64,000 bases of DNA from Pseudomonadota bacterium (GTDB lineage Bacteria > Pseudomonadota > Alphaproteobacteria > Rhizobiales > Xanthobacteraceae), in assembly GCA_023386885.1 (NCBI GenBank), contig JAEWIX010000040.1, positions 62,001 to 126,000 on the forward strand. Reading direction: 5' to 3'. The position numbers were made by a program, and so were the translations under genes. The notes under the pieces are model-generated. The model saw only the letters and a program-made list of their open reading frames with translations. It searched no databases and was not told the origin of the DNA. Position 1 is the first letter of the stretch. Every line of letters starts with the position of its first letter. Positions 36,108 through 43,877 of this stretch are shown in pieces.

Positions 36108-37409
36108 TCATTTGTCGTACGGGGGCAGCTTCAGTGCGATGCAATCCATCGTGCATTCGTCATAGAGCCGGATAATCTCGATCAATTTTGACTTCTCGCG
36201 GGTCGACAGCGAGGCTGCCGCGGGATGCCGCTCGAGCAATTTGATGACCCGATGAGCGCCGTTCTCGACCCGGCGACCCAGCATTTTCTGGAGCGTTCGA
36301 AACGAGGAGATGCGATCATCGAGATGTTTTCCGGAATACTTTTCGCTCAGCCACTTTTTGAAATGCGCCGGAAATGCTCGCTCGATATTTGGTGGCTCGC
36401 TTCGGGAATGGGCGAGCACAGCGCACCCGATGGCCTCGGCCAGAGGCGGGGGCACGGCGTTTGCCAGCATCTTGTTGAAATTCGTTATTCCCACGCCTCT
36501 CCAGTTCCAGTCGGGCGGAAATCCCTGAATGAGCGACCATTGCTTCCGCGTCGGAACAGGCAGCTTATGCACGTTCCTAACGTCGTTACGGTGACGCTGA
36601 TAATTCTTGGAGGGTCGCTTTGGGGCAGTACGCGTTATGGTTGGCGCGGGCCGCTCGACACTGCGCGTGCCCTGACTTCCTGTGCCGGGAGGGCCGAACC
36701 AATAGAACTTGCCACGCTTGCCCGACGTCCTTCCAAACCTTGGTCCCAACACGTCTCTCACGGTGAGCTGGGATTTGGCGGCGGTCGCATCCAGGTGTTC
36801 GCCAAGAAAATCATCGTCTTCGCCGAGGCATCCCACCACGATCAGCCGCTTCCTTGCTGTGGCGGCGCCATGAAGACTGGCGTCCAACACGCGCTCGGTG
36901 ATCCCGTATCCGGCTTGGCGGAAAATCGCCATTGCGCGCGCATAGGCATTGGACTTCAATATGCGCGGGACATTCTCCATGATGAAATACCTGGGCTTTG
37001 CCAGCCCGACAATGATTGCGAAGCCGACAGTTCCCGCAGCTCGCAGCGCTTCCTTGGCGTAACGGTTGGCTTTCGAGAATTCCTCACACGGCGGTCCGCC
37101 AGCAACCAGATCCGGTCGTAGTTGAATAATTTCCGGCACAACGAGGGTCAGATCGCTCAGATCGCGCAGCATGGTTCTTGATGGGAGCGGGATCATTTTA
37201 ATCTCGCCGGAATCAAGAAACACGGTCGTTTCGTTCAGCTCATCCAGCCTGATCGGATGCAGTTTCTTGTGCAGCTTCCTGACATTGAACTTATGAACGT
37301 CCAGGGCCACCGACGAACTGTCGTAAGCTCGCTTGATGGTCATCCCGGCCTTCGTCAAACCGTAGCCCATCCCACCCGCGCCGCAGAATAACTCGACTAC
37401 ACGCATCAT
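36108..37409 (-). CDS. DNA (cytosine-5)-methyltransferase
   Basis: The 433-residue enzyme shows the ordered C5-MTase motifs: I (VVELFCGAGGMGYGL, residues 4-18, SAM binding), IV (AGGPPCEEFSKAN, catalytic Cys108), VI (ENVPR, 145-149), VIII (ATARKRLIVVG, 183-193) and X (NFNKMLANAVPPPLAEAIG). Motif IV has Glu after PC where Gln or Ser is usual. A C-terminal extension of about 90 residues follows motif X. No restriction endonuclease or Vsr gene is adjacent, so it looks orphan. Decayed toxin-antitoxin and DUF262 fragments lie just upstream, as in a worn defence or mobile island. The target sequence is unknown. Confidence 0.9.
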   Translation of the reverse strand: MMRVVELFCGAGGMGYGLTKAGMTIKRAYDSSSVALDVHKFNVRKLHKKLHPIRLDELNETTVFLDSGEIKMIPLPSRTMLRDLSDLTLVVPEIIQLRPDLVAGGPPCEEFSKANRYAKEALRAAGTVGFAIIVGLAKPRYFIMENVPRILKSNAYARAMAIFRQAGYGITERVLDASLHGAATARKRLIVVGCLGEDDDFLGEHLDATAAKSQLTVRDVLGPRFGRTSGKRGKFYWFGPPGTGSQGTRSVERPAPTITRTAPKRPSKNYQRHRNDVRNVHKLPVPTRKQWSLIQGFPPDWNWRGVGITNFNKMLANAVPPPLAEAIGCAVLAHSRSEPPNIERAFPAHFKKWLSEKYSGKHLDDRISSFRTLQKMLGRRVENGAHRVIKLLERHPAAASLSTREKSKLIEIIRLYDECTMDCIALKLPPYDK

Positions 37410-37702
37410 TGCCCCACATTCTTCGCGAGAAACCGAATGCAGTGTCTTAGCCGGACGACCGTTGATAAATTCTTGTTGGTCGAAACGTCGGCGTCATTCG
37501 CTTCTCAATTCCCGCGAATTTACGAGACCCACGACCATGAATCGCATGGATCGGCCGCTATTCCGTATCTGGCGCTTTGGCCAAGCGGCCATCCGTGACG
37601 AAAACAGTCCTCCAAGTCGCGAACGCGGGAGCGGGATATCGTTCCGCAGCATTATTCGGACCGACGTAGATCGCCGACAGTACCATCTGGGCAAAATACC
37701 CG
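37410..37702. other. Intergenic interval upstream of the methyltransferase and antitoxin remnant
   Basis: This stretch lies between the divergent methyltransferase and the antitoxin pseudogene. No frame has a recognisable domain. It should contain the methyltransferase promoter. Confidence 0.35.
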
Positions 37703-37723
37703 TATAATCCGCGTTCCAGGAGG
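37703..37723 (+). promoter_or_regulatory. -10 box and Shine-Dalgarno site of the antitoxin pseudogene
   Basis: A perfect TATAAT (37703-37708) is followed by a perfect AGGAGG (37718-37723), 5 bases before the ATG at 37729. The -35 region is weak. These signals show where the decayed gene once started. Confidence 0.5.
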
Positions 37724-37728
37724 ATCCC

Positions 37729-38138
37729 ATGCCCCATGAGATTCCGCGAGCGACCGCTGCTCCTGAGGTGACCTGGATCACCTGTTGAAGCAGAGGCGAT
37801 GGCGCGCGCGGTGGTCAAACTCTTCGAGAAATGGAAGCTCAGTGATGATGCCGCGCGCGAGATGCTTGGCGGCCTTGCGGCGCGCACCTACGCGCGTTGG
37901 AAGGCTGGCGACATGGGACGCATCAACAGGGAATCTTGCGACGCGTCTCTCGCTCGTGATGGGCATTCACAAAGAGCTTCGATGCCTCTTCTCCGGTCCA
38001 GAGCGCGGCTATGTCTGGATCGGCAGGCCGAACGATGCATTCGGCGGTCGCTCGCCGTTGGAAGTCATGGCGCAGGGCGATATCTTCTCGCTTGCCCGCG
38101 TGCTTGCTTAGTTGGATGCCGAACGTGGGGGATCGTAG
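37729..38138 (+). pseudogene. Decayed MbcA/ParS/Xre-type antitoxin (DUF2384 family)
   Basis: Joining three frames recovers an antitoxin of about 135 residues. The N-terminus begins at ATG 37729. A frame change near 37770 leads into MARAVVKLFEKWKLSDDAA and LAARTYARWKAGDMGRINR. An extra G near 37929-37931 shifts into LATRLSLVMGIHKELRCLF, then GRPNDAFGGRSPLEVMAQGD. A TAG at 38109 replaces the Tyr codon expected before LDAERGGS. The conserved core FGGRSPLEVM and the YLDAERGG tail are typical of antitoxins paired with RES-domain toxins. Two frameshifts and a nonsense codon make this a true relic rather than one read error. Confidence 0.8.
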
Positions 38139-38165
38139 TTAAGGAATCCCGATGGCCCGAAGGCG

Positions 38166-38285
38166 GTGACCAATGCCCATCCCATCATTTGCTCGCTTTT
38201 CACGAACCTCGACCTATTTGGGCGATTACCAATCCGAGCAACTACCTCCGCGCTTCTGCTCATCGCGTCGCATAGCCGAGGTTAG
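38166..38285 (+). pseudogene. Possible remnant of a RES-domain toxin N-terminus
   Basis: Right after the antitoxin relic, where a RES toxin gene normally follows, a 39-codon frame reads HPIICSLFTNLDLFGRL. It resembles the RES N-terminal pattern with RIIPSRFPP and DLF, which carries the conserved Arg and hydrophobic core. The rest of the domain, including its catalytic residues, is missing. The match is short and the position is the main support. Confidence 0.35.
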
Positions 38286-38368
38286 ATGAACAAGCGTGCA
38301 CGGTCCGTCCACATTGTGGCTCGGCAAATCGACATCACTTAAAGTAGCCTCACGTTGCGCTTGCCGGG

Positions 38369-38713
38369 TCAGCCAAACGTTGCAAGCCGCATTTTGCTGG
38401 AATTCAGGTTTTCATAGATGCGGCATATCCTGTCAGGGCGGATGCTTCGTTCAAGCATGACGACTGGGAAGATGTAGTTGCCAAACGAACGGACGACTCC
38501 ATTGCGGAAAGCATTGACGAGATCCAGCGCCTCGGAGCTTCGCACCGCCAATTCCGAACGATCCCAAAAACTCCGATTGGCTGCGTCCCACTCGTCGAAG
38601 TGAAACATCCGATTAATCGGGAAAACGCCCTTCGCAAATTGAACGGTTGGATCCGTAAAGTCGTCACAGCTACCATCCAGGTGCGTCACGTCATGGACTG
38701 CGATGCGCGTCAC
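38369..38713 (-). pseudogene. Truncated DUF262 (GmrSD N-terminal-like) fragment
   Basis: The 114-residue frame includes GVFPINRMFHFDEWDAANRS, then NYIFPVVMLERSIRPDRICR followed by IYENLNSSKMRLATF. The last part matches the DUF262 pattern in which a Phe-Pro-Val strand is followed by a helix and then an R-x-N-S-x-G-type loop, near the ParB-like nucleotide-binding site. Both ends are cut: whole DUF262 proteins run 350-700 residues. DUF262 domains occur in GmrSD type IV restriction enzymes and other defence proteins. With the methyltransferase and toxin-antitoxin relic nearby, this supports an eroded defence island. Confidence 0.55.
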
Positions 38714-39024
38714 AATGCTTTAATTCGACTTTACCCGCGACAAAAATGTTGACTGGCTGTGACCGCGCAAATACGCGCCAGAAAATATTTTCCGCCGGGC
38801 TGACGTGCACCAGGCTTGGACTTTTTGAATCGCCGCGCGTCTTTTGCGTTGCACTTCTCCTTGTAAAATCGATGTCAAGTTTTGCGAAGTGAGCTCACGA
38901 AGCCAATGTTCATGCGGCTTTCTTGAACGCGATGCAGCGCACAACGCGATTTCCAGAAAATCGATTTGCTAGACTTTACTCACGCGCACTCGATGCGTGG
39001 GCTTTTTGAAACTGAGAGGACGAC
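38714..39024. other. Intergenic interval, no supported gene
   Basis: This stretch lies upstream of both the DUF262 fragment and the small protein at 39025. A 74-codon minus-strand frame (38720-38944) shows no family signature; the rest of the DUF262 gene appears lost. Confidence 0.35.
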
Positions 39025-39297
39025 ATGAACAACGAAGGGACAGCTGCGCCTGAACTCGACCCGAAGCTGACGGACTACATTGTTCTCGGCAACAATAACG
39101 GATGGGGGAGGGCGAAGAGTGAGGCAGAGGCGATCGAGTTGATGCGTTCGGAGGGTGGGTGGTTAACGGAATTCGTGGTTTTCCGCTGTACGCCCAGAAC
39201 GTACGTCAACGAACTGGGCGGCTTCAATCGACCCATGGTCGATCCGAAGCCGGTTAAGGTTGGTCATCATCATGTGACGCGAAGGAGAGAGAGCTGA
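39025..39297 (+). CDS. Small hypothetical protein
   Basis: The 90-residue protein has a clear GAGAGGA ribosome-binding site and is followed at once by a strong stem-loop. That makes it a self-contained one-gene transcript. The sequence is soluble and mixed (a YIVLGNNNGWGRAKSEAEAI segment, then WLTEFVVFRCTPRTYVNELG) with a His/Arg-rich tail. I do not recognise the family. It lies in the accessory stretch between the defence relics and the AAA+ cluster. Confidence 0.65.
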   Translation: MNNEGTAAPELDPKLTDYIVLGNNNGWGRAKSEAEAIELMRSEGGWLTEFVVFRCTPRTYVNELGGFNRPMVDPKPVKVGHHHVTRRRES

Positions 39298-39298
39298 A

Positions 39299-39330
39299 GA
39301 AACGGGCACGGGGAAACCCGTGCCCGTTTC
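39299..39330 (+). terminator. Strong stem-loop after the small hypothetical gene
   Basis: GAAACGGGCACGGG and CCCGTGCCCGTTTC form a perfect 14-bp stem closed by a GAAA tetraloop. It begins 2 bases after the stop codon. A short T-run (CTTTG) follows. This is the clearest terminator in the window. Confidence 0.8.
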
Positions 39331-39799
39331 AGCTTTGAGAGACCACAAGTAGAGGGCGGGCGATTTCACATTAAGAATTGCTGCCGTGGACCGATACTTT
39401 GCGCCGTCGGATTTGACGTGGCGGCGCGTGCCGGGATGGCGTCACGGGCCGTGCCAGATCCCGCCGAGACACGAGACGACCGGTTCGAAGCTTGTACGAC
39501 GCGCGCGACCGGTTCGCCTTCGGCACCGAAATCGTAATCGGTCGGGGGCGTGAGAATGGTGGAAGGTCCCCGGACGCCGACCGCGCAATTGCTCGAACAT
39601 GCGATTGCAGCGACAATGCCGTAACCGTCGCAGCAGCGTCTCACATCGCAAGATTTGCGCCGGAAATCACTGCACGCGATGACCGCTGCGACGCTGCAGA
39701 TCCGTGAGATTTACCCGGCATTCGTTCGACCAAAAAGACAAACGGGTCAATTGGTTCGCCGTTTAATACGGCGCCGTGGTGGAGCGACATTGTCCCCCG
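39331..39799. other. Non-coding interval before the 39.8-kb array
   Basis: No frame here has both a ribosome-binding site and recognisable content. A minus-strand frame (39366-39644) is open but compositionally poor. It borders the 21-bp-phased array at 39800. Confidence 0.35.
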
Positions 39800-39925
39800 C
39801 TGAATCGGCGACGCCGGAGTCTGCAACGGCCGCACAAGACGTTGAGTCGTCTGCTTCGAGATCTGCAACGCAAATCTTGCGAGTTGAACCGGAATTACGC
39901 ACCTGTTTTGCGGCTGCAGGTGAAT
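39800..39925 (+). repeat. 21-bp-phased array G (six diverged units, reverse orientation to the others)
   Basis: Units start at 39800, 39821, 39842, 39863, 39884 and 39905, exactly 21 bases apart. The first five begin CTGAATCG, CTGCAACG, TTGAGTCG, CTGCAACG and TTGAACCG; the sixth (GTTTTGCG) is weaker. The shared element is the complement of the GATTCA that heads the units in the 52-58 kb arrays. Read as codons, the first five units start Leu-Asn/Gln/Ser-Arg. It lies about 100 bases beyond the 3' end of the AAA+ gene, which is on the other strand. Confidence 0.65.
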
Positions 39926-40027
39926 GTGACATCCGTTCCGGGCGACGTCTTGAGCGGCGATTCAAGGGGCGGGGGCTGTCTGCTGCGATCGAGGACGCTT
40001 GGTGCGAGAGCGCGTGACGATCCAGCG

Positions 40028-41683
40028 TCATTGCCTGGTGGCGTGACGATCGCGGGCCTGGAGGACGGCCTCGAGGATTCGGAGCAGGCGGCGGATCGAG
40101 CCGCCGGGCCAATGTTTGGTGATGGTGGCGCGTTCGACAACATCGATCGGAGGAATCCAGCGTACATCGACGCCCCGCTCGGTGGCGATGGCTCGAAGCA
40201 GGCCAGGCAGCAGTACGTCGAGATCGTCGATGGTGGGCTTGGGGAACACCGCGATCCGGAAGCGGTCGCGCAAAGCCGAGGGCAATGGCTCAAGACTGTT
40301 GGCGGTCGCGACATAATTGACGTGGCTGAGATCCAGCCGGATTTGCAGCGCCGGGTCCGGATAGCGCGATCCGGTCTCTGGCTCGATGAAACCGAGGAGG
40401 CAGTCCCACAGTCGGCCGTAATCAGTGCGCGTGGCTGCTTTCTCAAGCTCGTCGATCAGGATGAGAGGGTTGGCGGTCCGGCCCCGGGCAATGGCGAGCA
40501 GGGGATGACAGCATTCGGCGGAATGCCATCGCCGATCCGTACCGGCAAACGCCGAGCCGTCGGATTGCGCGGCGTCGATCCGCCAGACGGTGAGATTGAG
40601 CAACTCGCCGAGGCGGCGCGCAAAGCGCGATTTCCCGCCTCCAGGATCGCCAACGAGCAGCAGCGGGCGCATTTTGATGACCGCGCGGCCCATCAGATCG
40701 GCAAGCACGAGGTCGATGACCGAGACGGCGTGGGGAAACTCCGCGATCAGCGTGCTCCGGACCTGGTCGAGCGCGGGAGTGCGCACCAGCGCCACCGCGA
40801 CATTGAGGATCGCCTGGACCGGCTCAACCAGGCCCTTCAGTTTTGCGCTCCGCATTTCGACCTCGTCCATCCGCCCCACCACGACATGGTGGGGCGGGAG
40901 CGGTTTGCCGGACGCAGGCTTCGCTGATCCGGAAACCGATGCCGTGCGAGTGGGTGTCCCCGCGTCGGGCGCGCGCGCTGCATCCTCTTGCTGGTCGAGT
41001 TCATGCCGCACACGTCGATCCGCGTCGGCGGCGGCACTGTGGATGCGATAGGCCGCCAGCTGATCGCCGAGGCGGGCCGCAAAATGGATTGCGGGCCAGC
41101 GCGGACCGCGGTCGGTTGAGCCGTTCGCCATCGGCAACGCCGCCCAGCCGCAGATCAGCCGCTCGAGATCATTGCGTTGTTCGTCCTGCAGATCGCCGGC
41201 GGCTGCGTCGAACGCCATGATGAGCGCCCGCGTGCCCCGCCGAAACTCCCCGAACCGACGGACATCGAACGGCAACGTCAGCGACAGTAACCTGACGCAA
41301 TCCCCGAGGCTGCGCAGCAGCGGCAGATCACGGGTGACGGCAAGGCGATCGAGTTCGGCGGCCAGCTTCAAGCCGACTTCAGCGTCGCGCGTCGTCGCCC
41401 ATGCCGTGGTTGATGACAAATCTGGGCAGAGCTGATTGATCTCGGCGGCGAGGCGGAGTTCGATGGCGTCGGCGCGGTCCCCCACCAGCATTGCGTAACG
41501 CAAGACCCGCGGCAGACCTTTGAGGCGTTCGTCCGCGTCGTCGGCGGAATCCGCCGCGGCGCCGGCCGTCACAACATCCGTATTGAGCGCGGCGGTGTTC
41601 GATGCGCCGTCGCCCTCGAACACTTCGTCATCATCAAATGCATGATCATCGTCAAACGCGTGGTCGTCATCGTCGTCGATCAA
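40028..41683 (-). CDS. AAA+ ATPase (Lon-type AAA module without protease)
   Basis: The 551-residue protein has an unusually acidic start (residues 2-24 mostly Asp), a helical domain (about 50-230), a Ser/Ala/Pro linker and a C-terminal AAA+ module. The module has Walker A GDPGGGKS (345-352), Walker B LILIDE (407-412), sensor 1 VNYVATAN (455-462) and an arginine-finger segment LRDRFR (471-476). The order and spacing are closest to the Lon AAA module, but no protease domain follows. The start is TTG, overlapping the stop of the gene before it (TTGA), so the two are translationally coupled. It should be a chaperone-like or remodelling ATPase; its target is unknown. Confidence 0.85.
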   Translation of the reverse strand: MIDDDDDHAFDDDHAFDDDEVFEGDGASNTAALNTDVVTAGAAADSADDADERLKGLPRVLRYAMLVGDRADAIELRLAAEINQLCPDLSSTTAWATTRDAEVGLKLAAELDRLAVTRDLPLLRSLGDCVRLLSLTLPFDVRRFGEFRRGTRALIMAFDAAAGDLQDEQRNDLERLICGWAALPMANGSTDRGPRWPAIHFAARLGDQLAAYRIHSAAADADRRVRHELDQQEDAARAPDAGTPTRTASVSGSAKPASGKPLPPHHVVVGRMDEVEMRSAKLKGLVEPVQAILNVAVALVRTPALDQVRSTLIAEFPHAVSVIDLVLADLMGRAVIKMRPLLLVGDPGGGKSRFARRLGELLNLTVWRIDAAQSDGSAFAGTDRRWHSAECCHPLLAIARGRTANPLILIDELEKAATRTDYGRLWDCLLGFIEPETGSRYPDPALQIRLDLSHVNYVATANSLEPLPSALRDRFRIAVFPKPTIDDLDVLLPGLLRAIATERGVDVRWIPPIDVVERATITKHWPGGSIRRLLRILEAVLQARDRHATRQ

Positions 41684-42084
41684 TCGCCGTTCTCCGGCCA
41701 GCCGTCATCATTGTCGCGGTCGTCGAAGGTCATCATCGCCGAGGTCAGGATCCGGTCGTGCTCGTCGCCGGGGCGGCCGAGGCCGTAGAAGCGCGACAAG
41801 GTCCGCACCCACATGCCATCAGGGTCGGCGAACCAAAGCTGGGAAGTCACGATCGTGCGCGAACCCAGCCGGGGATGGCCCGTGACCTGTCCGACCAGGT
41901 GGAGACCGATCGGCGTGACCAGGGGAACGTAGAGATCGAGCACTGGCGCCGTCGTCAGGCGGTCGGCGACGAAGGCCGCGTCGTGCGCGAGCTTTGCGCA
42001 ATCCTCGGCGAGCATCTGCAGCCGTGCGGCGATATCCGGCGTGATCTTGCGATAGTCGAGAAACGGGAAGGTTTTGGTCAGCAT
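41680..42084 (-). CDS. Small protein of DUF6634-like type, coupled to the AAA+ gene
   Basis: The 134-residue protein from ATG 42084 (GGAG 6 bases upstream) contains PRLGSRTIVTSQLWFADPDG and WVRTLSRFYGLGRP. I tentatively link this core to the poorly known DUF6634 family; that match is from memory. The tail is acidic and ends beside the AAA+ start, overlapping it by 4 bases. A fixed pairing of this small protein with the ATPase suggests it is an adaptor or substrate, which is inference. An upstream ATG at 42135 is possible but gives an Arg/His-rich extension. Confidence 0.7.
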   Translation of the reverse strand: MLTKTFPFLDYRKITPDIAARLQMLAEDCAKLAHDAAFVADRLTTAPVLDLYVPLVTPIGLHLVGQVTGHPRLGSRTIVTSQLWFADPDGMWVRTLSRFYGLGRPGDEHDRILTSAMMTFDDRDNDDGWPENGD

Positions 42085-42330
42085 GTGCGCTCCGGAACGA
42101 TGGCGGGAGGAATGAGGGAGAACGGCGAGGCGCATGGACGACCAGACCAGGTGCGGACGAGAAAGCTGCAGTCGCCGCGCCGGAGTCTTGCGTTCCCGCC
42201 TTCCCGGACGTGACCGACGTCAGCGCCAAACGGTCAGGCTGTGATGCTGGTCCATGATGCACGACGGCGGCGCCCAATGATCGTCATGCCATCGCGGCTT
42301 CTGGACTTGCACGGATGGCTGCCCGCGCGG

Positions 42331-42480
42331 GATCGCGCGGGGATCCAGTCCTGCCTGATCTTTCGCGGATCCTTCTCCGATCCCTGGTCGGATCGTGACG
42401 GATCCCTGGCAATGCAGGGCGAGGGACGGGATGATGATCCATTCTGTCCGCGTGGACGACGGATCTTGTCCGCTCGGATC
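42331..42480. repeat. GATC-rich cluster with near-helical spacing
   Basis: GATC starts at 42331, 42342, 42357, 42368, 42379, 42391, 42401, 42436, 42462 and 42477: ten sites in 150 bases. Most of the first seven are 10-12 bases apart, about one helical turn. The region is not coding on either strand as far as I can tell. It lies between the ParA-like gene and the DUF6634-like gene. Confidence 0.5.
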
Positions 42481-42519
42481 GGGCCGAAGGGGGTTTCCGT
42501 GCAGAACAGCATCTGTCCG

Positions 42520-43104
42520 GGAGATCATGAGTGAACCGTGCGGCCATGGAATCCTCGACCGTTGGTCCATGGCGACGTCGGTGGCGTGAGCGTTGGTCCC
42601 ATGTTCCAGCGTTCCGGCGCCGTCATGCTCCGCTGCAGTGTTGCCGCGCCGCAAGATCGTTCTCTCGGACCATGACTGTCGAGATCCAGAACTGCGTCGC
42701 CACATAGGATCGACGGTTGCCTCACGCCGCGGCGGTCGTCGTCGCGCTGTAGACCAAAGCTCATGCCGTGCTCCGCCAACCTGCGGTGAAATGCACGATT
42801 GAAAAGATCATCGGTCGCGCCGACGTGGACAACGGACCTCCAGGAAATCACGGGTGAGCAGCGCGTCGATGGAATCCTCCGCCGCTGGTCCATGGCGACG
42901 TCGGCGTCGTGGAGCGCTGGTCCCATGTTCCAGCGTTCCGGCGCCGTCACGCTCTGCTGCAGTGTTGCCGCGCCGCAAGATCGTTCTCTCGGACCATGAC
43001 TGTCGAGATCCAGAACTGCGTCGCCACACAGGATCGACGGTTGCCTCATGCCGCGGCAGGCGTCATCGCGATGCGGATCAAAAGTCATCGGCATGCTCCG
43101 CCAT
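42520..43104. repeat. Tandem duplication of a ~323-bp unit
   Basis: Sequence at about 42520-42780 recurs at about 42843-43104 with an offset of 323-324 bases and near 90 percent identity by eye. The shared block includes ATGGAATCCTC, CCATGTTCCAGCGTTCCGG and the ATCGTTCTCTCGGACCATGA segment. The right-hand copy runs into the last codons of the ParA-like gene. The left-hand copy retains a degraded version of that 3' end (AFHRRLAEHG against AFRGMMAEHA). So the duplication carried the end of that gene with its 3' flank. Confidence 0.75.
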
Positions 43105-43857
43105 CATCCCCCGAAACGCCTCGGCGCCGGTCATCGTGGCCGTGGCGAAAGCGCGGCAGTGCGCCATCAGGTCCGGGTCGCGCCAGATCGGCCGCTCGTC
43201 GATCAGGTTCAGCAAGCTGGCCTCGTCAAGGAAGGGAACATCAATAATGAGTTCGGACGGTTCGCCTGGCAGCAAATCGCGTTCCGGATCGCAATCCCGC
43301 AGCAGATTGCCCAGCAGGGCCCGCCGACCGACGCGCTGGTCGTCCGGGGCAATGGCCGCCAGCAGCACCGGCGCGACATAGCTGCGATAGTGCTGCACGT
43401 GGCGGACGTGGGAGAAGGTGAGCACGGCCGCGTCGATCTCGAGCGCCGAAGCCCGCACCGGCAACAGGATCAGGGCGGCTTCATGCACGGTGGCGGAATT
43501 GAGCGCCCGCTCATGGCAGCAGAGATCGATGACGACGTCGGCGTCGTCACCGACCTCCGCCTCGGCGAGACCATGCACCGCGGTGATGAAGCGATCGTCG
43601 CTTTGGTGAATCGTCGCCGTCATCCCGGCATTGAGGTCGGCTGGCAGAACGTAGGGCGTCGGCAGCATGAGCGTGCAACACGGCAGCGGCAGGGTGCTCT
43701 CGATCGGATCAAGCATGGCGACGGCGCCGTCGTAGGTCTGCCGCACCAGCAAAACCTTGCGGCCGTGCAGATGCAGACCGACCGCCAGCAAGGCGGCGGT
43801 CAGGCTGCGGCCGGCGCCGCCGGCCAATCCGCCGACGAGATGTATCTGGATGGTCAT
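43078..43857 (-). CDS. ParA/CobQ-like P-loop ATPase with deviant Walker A
   Basis: The 259-residue protein has the layout of a ParA/MinD-type ATPase: an N-terminal P-loop strand (IHLVGGLAGGAGRSLTAALL, residues 5-24), VVIDLCCHE near residue 110 as the Asp motif, and ALILLPVRAS. The P-loop departs from KGGxGKT: both the signature Lys and the Walker Lys are changed (GGAGRS). Nucleotide binding may be altered or lost. It lies 20 bases after the sigma-factor gene with no strong ribosome-binding site, so it is probably coupled to it. Plasmid-type ParB or rep genes are not nearby, so segregation is only one possibility. Confidence 0.75.
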   Translation of the reverse strand: MTIQIHLVGGLAGGAGRSLTAALLAVGLHLHGRKVLLVRQTYDGAVAMLDPIESTLPLPCCTLMLPTPYVLPADLNAGMTATIHQSDDRFITAVHGLAEAEVGDDADVVIDLCCHERALNSATVHEAALILLPVRASALEIDAAVLTFSHVRHVQHYRSYVAPVLLAAIAPDDQRVGRRALLGNLLRDCDPERDLLPGEPSELIIDVPFLDEASLLNLIDERPIWRDPDLMAHCRAFATATMTGAEAFRGMMAEHADDF

Positions 43858-43877
43858 TGCCGAAGCCGCGCTCGCCG

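Noticed and set aside
42525..43094. A 189-codon frame through the 323-bp tandem repeat
   Set aside because: It owes its repeats to the DNA duplication, overlaps the ParA-like gene end, and has no domain or ribosome-binding site.
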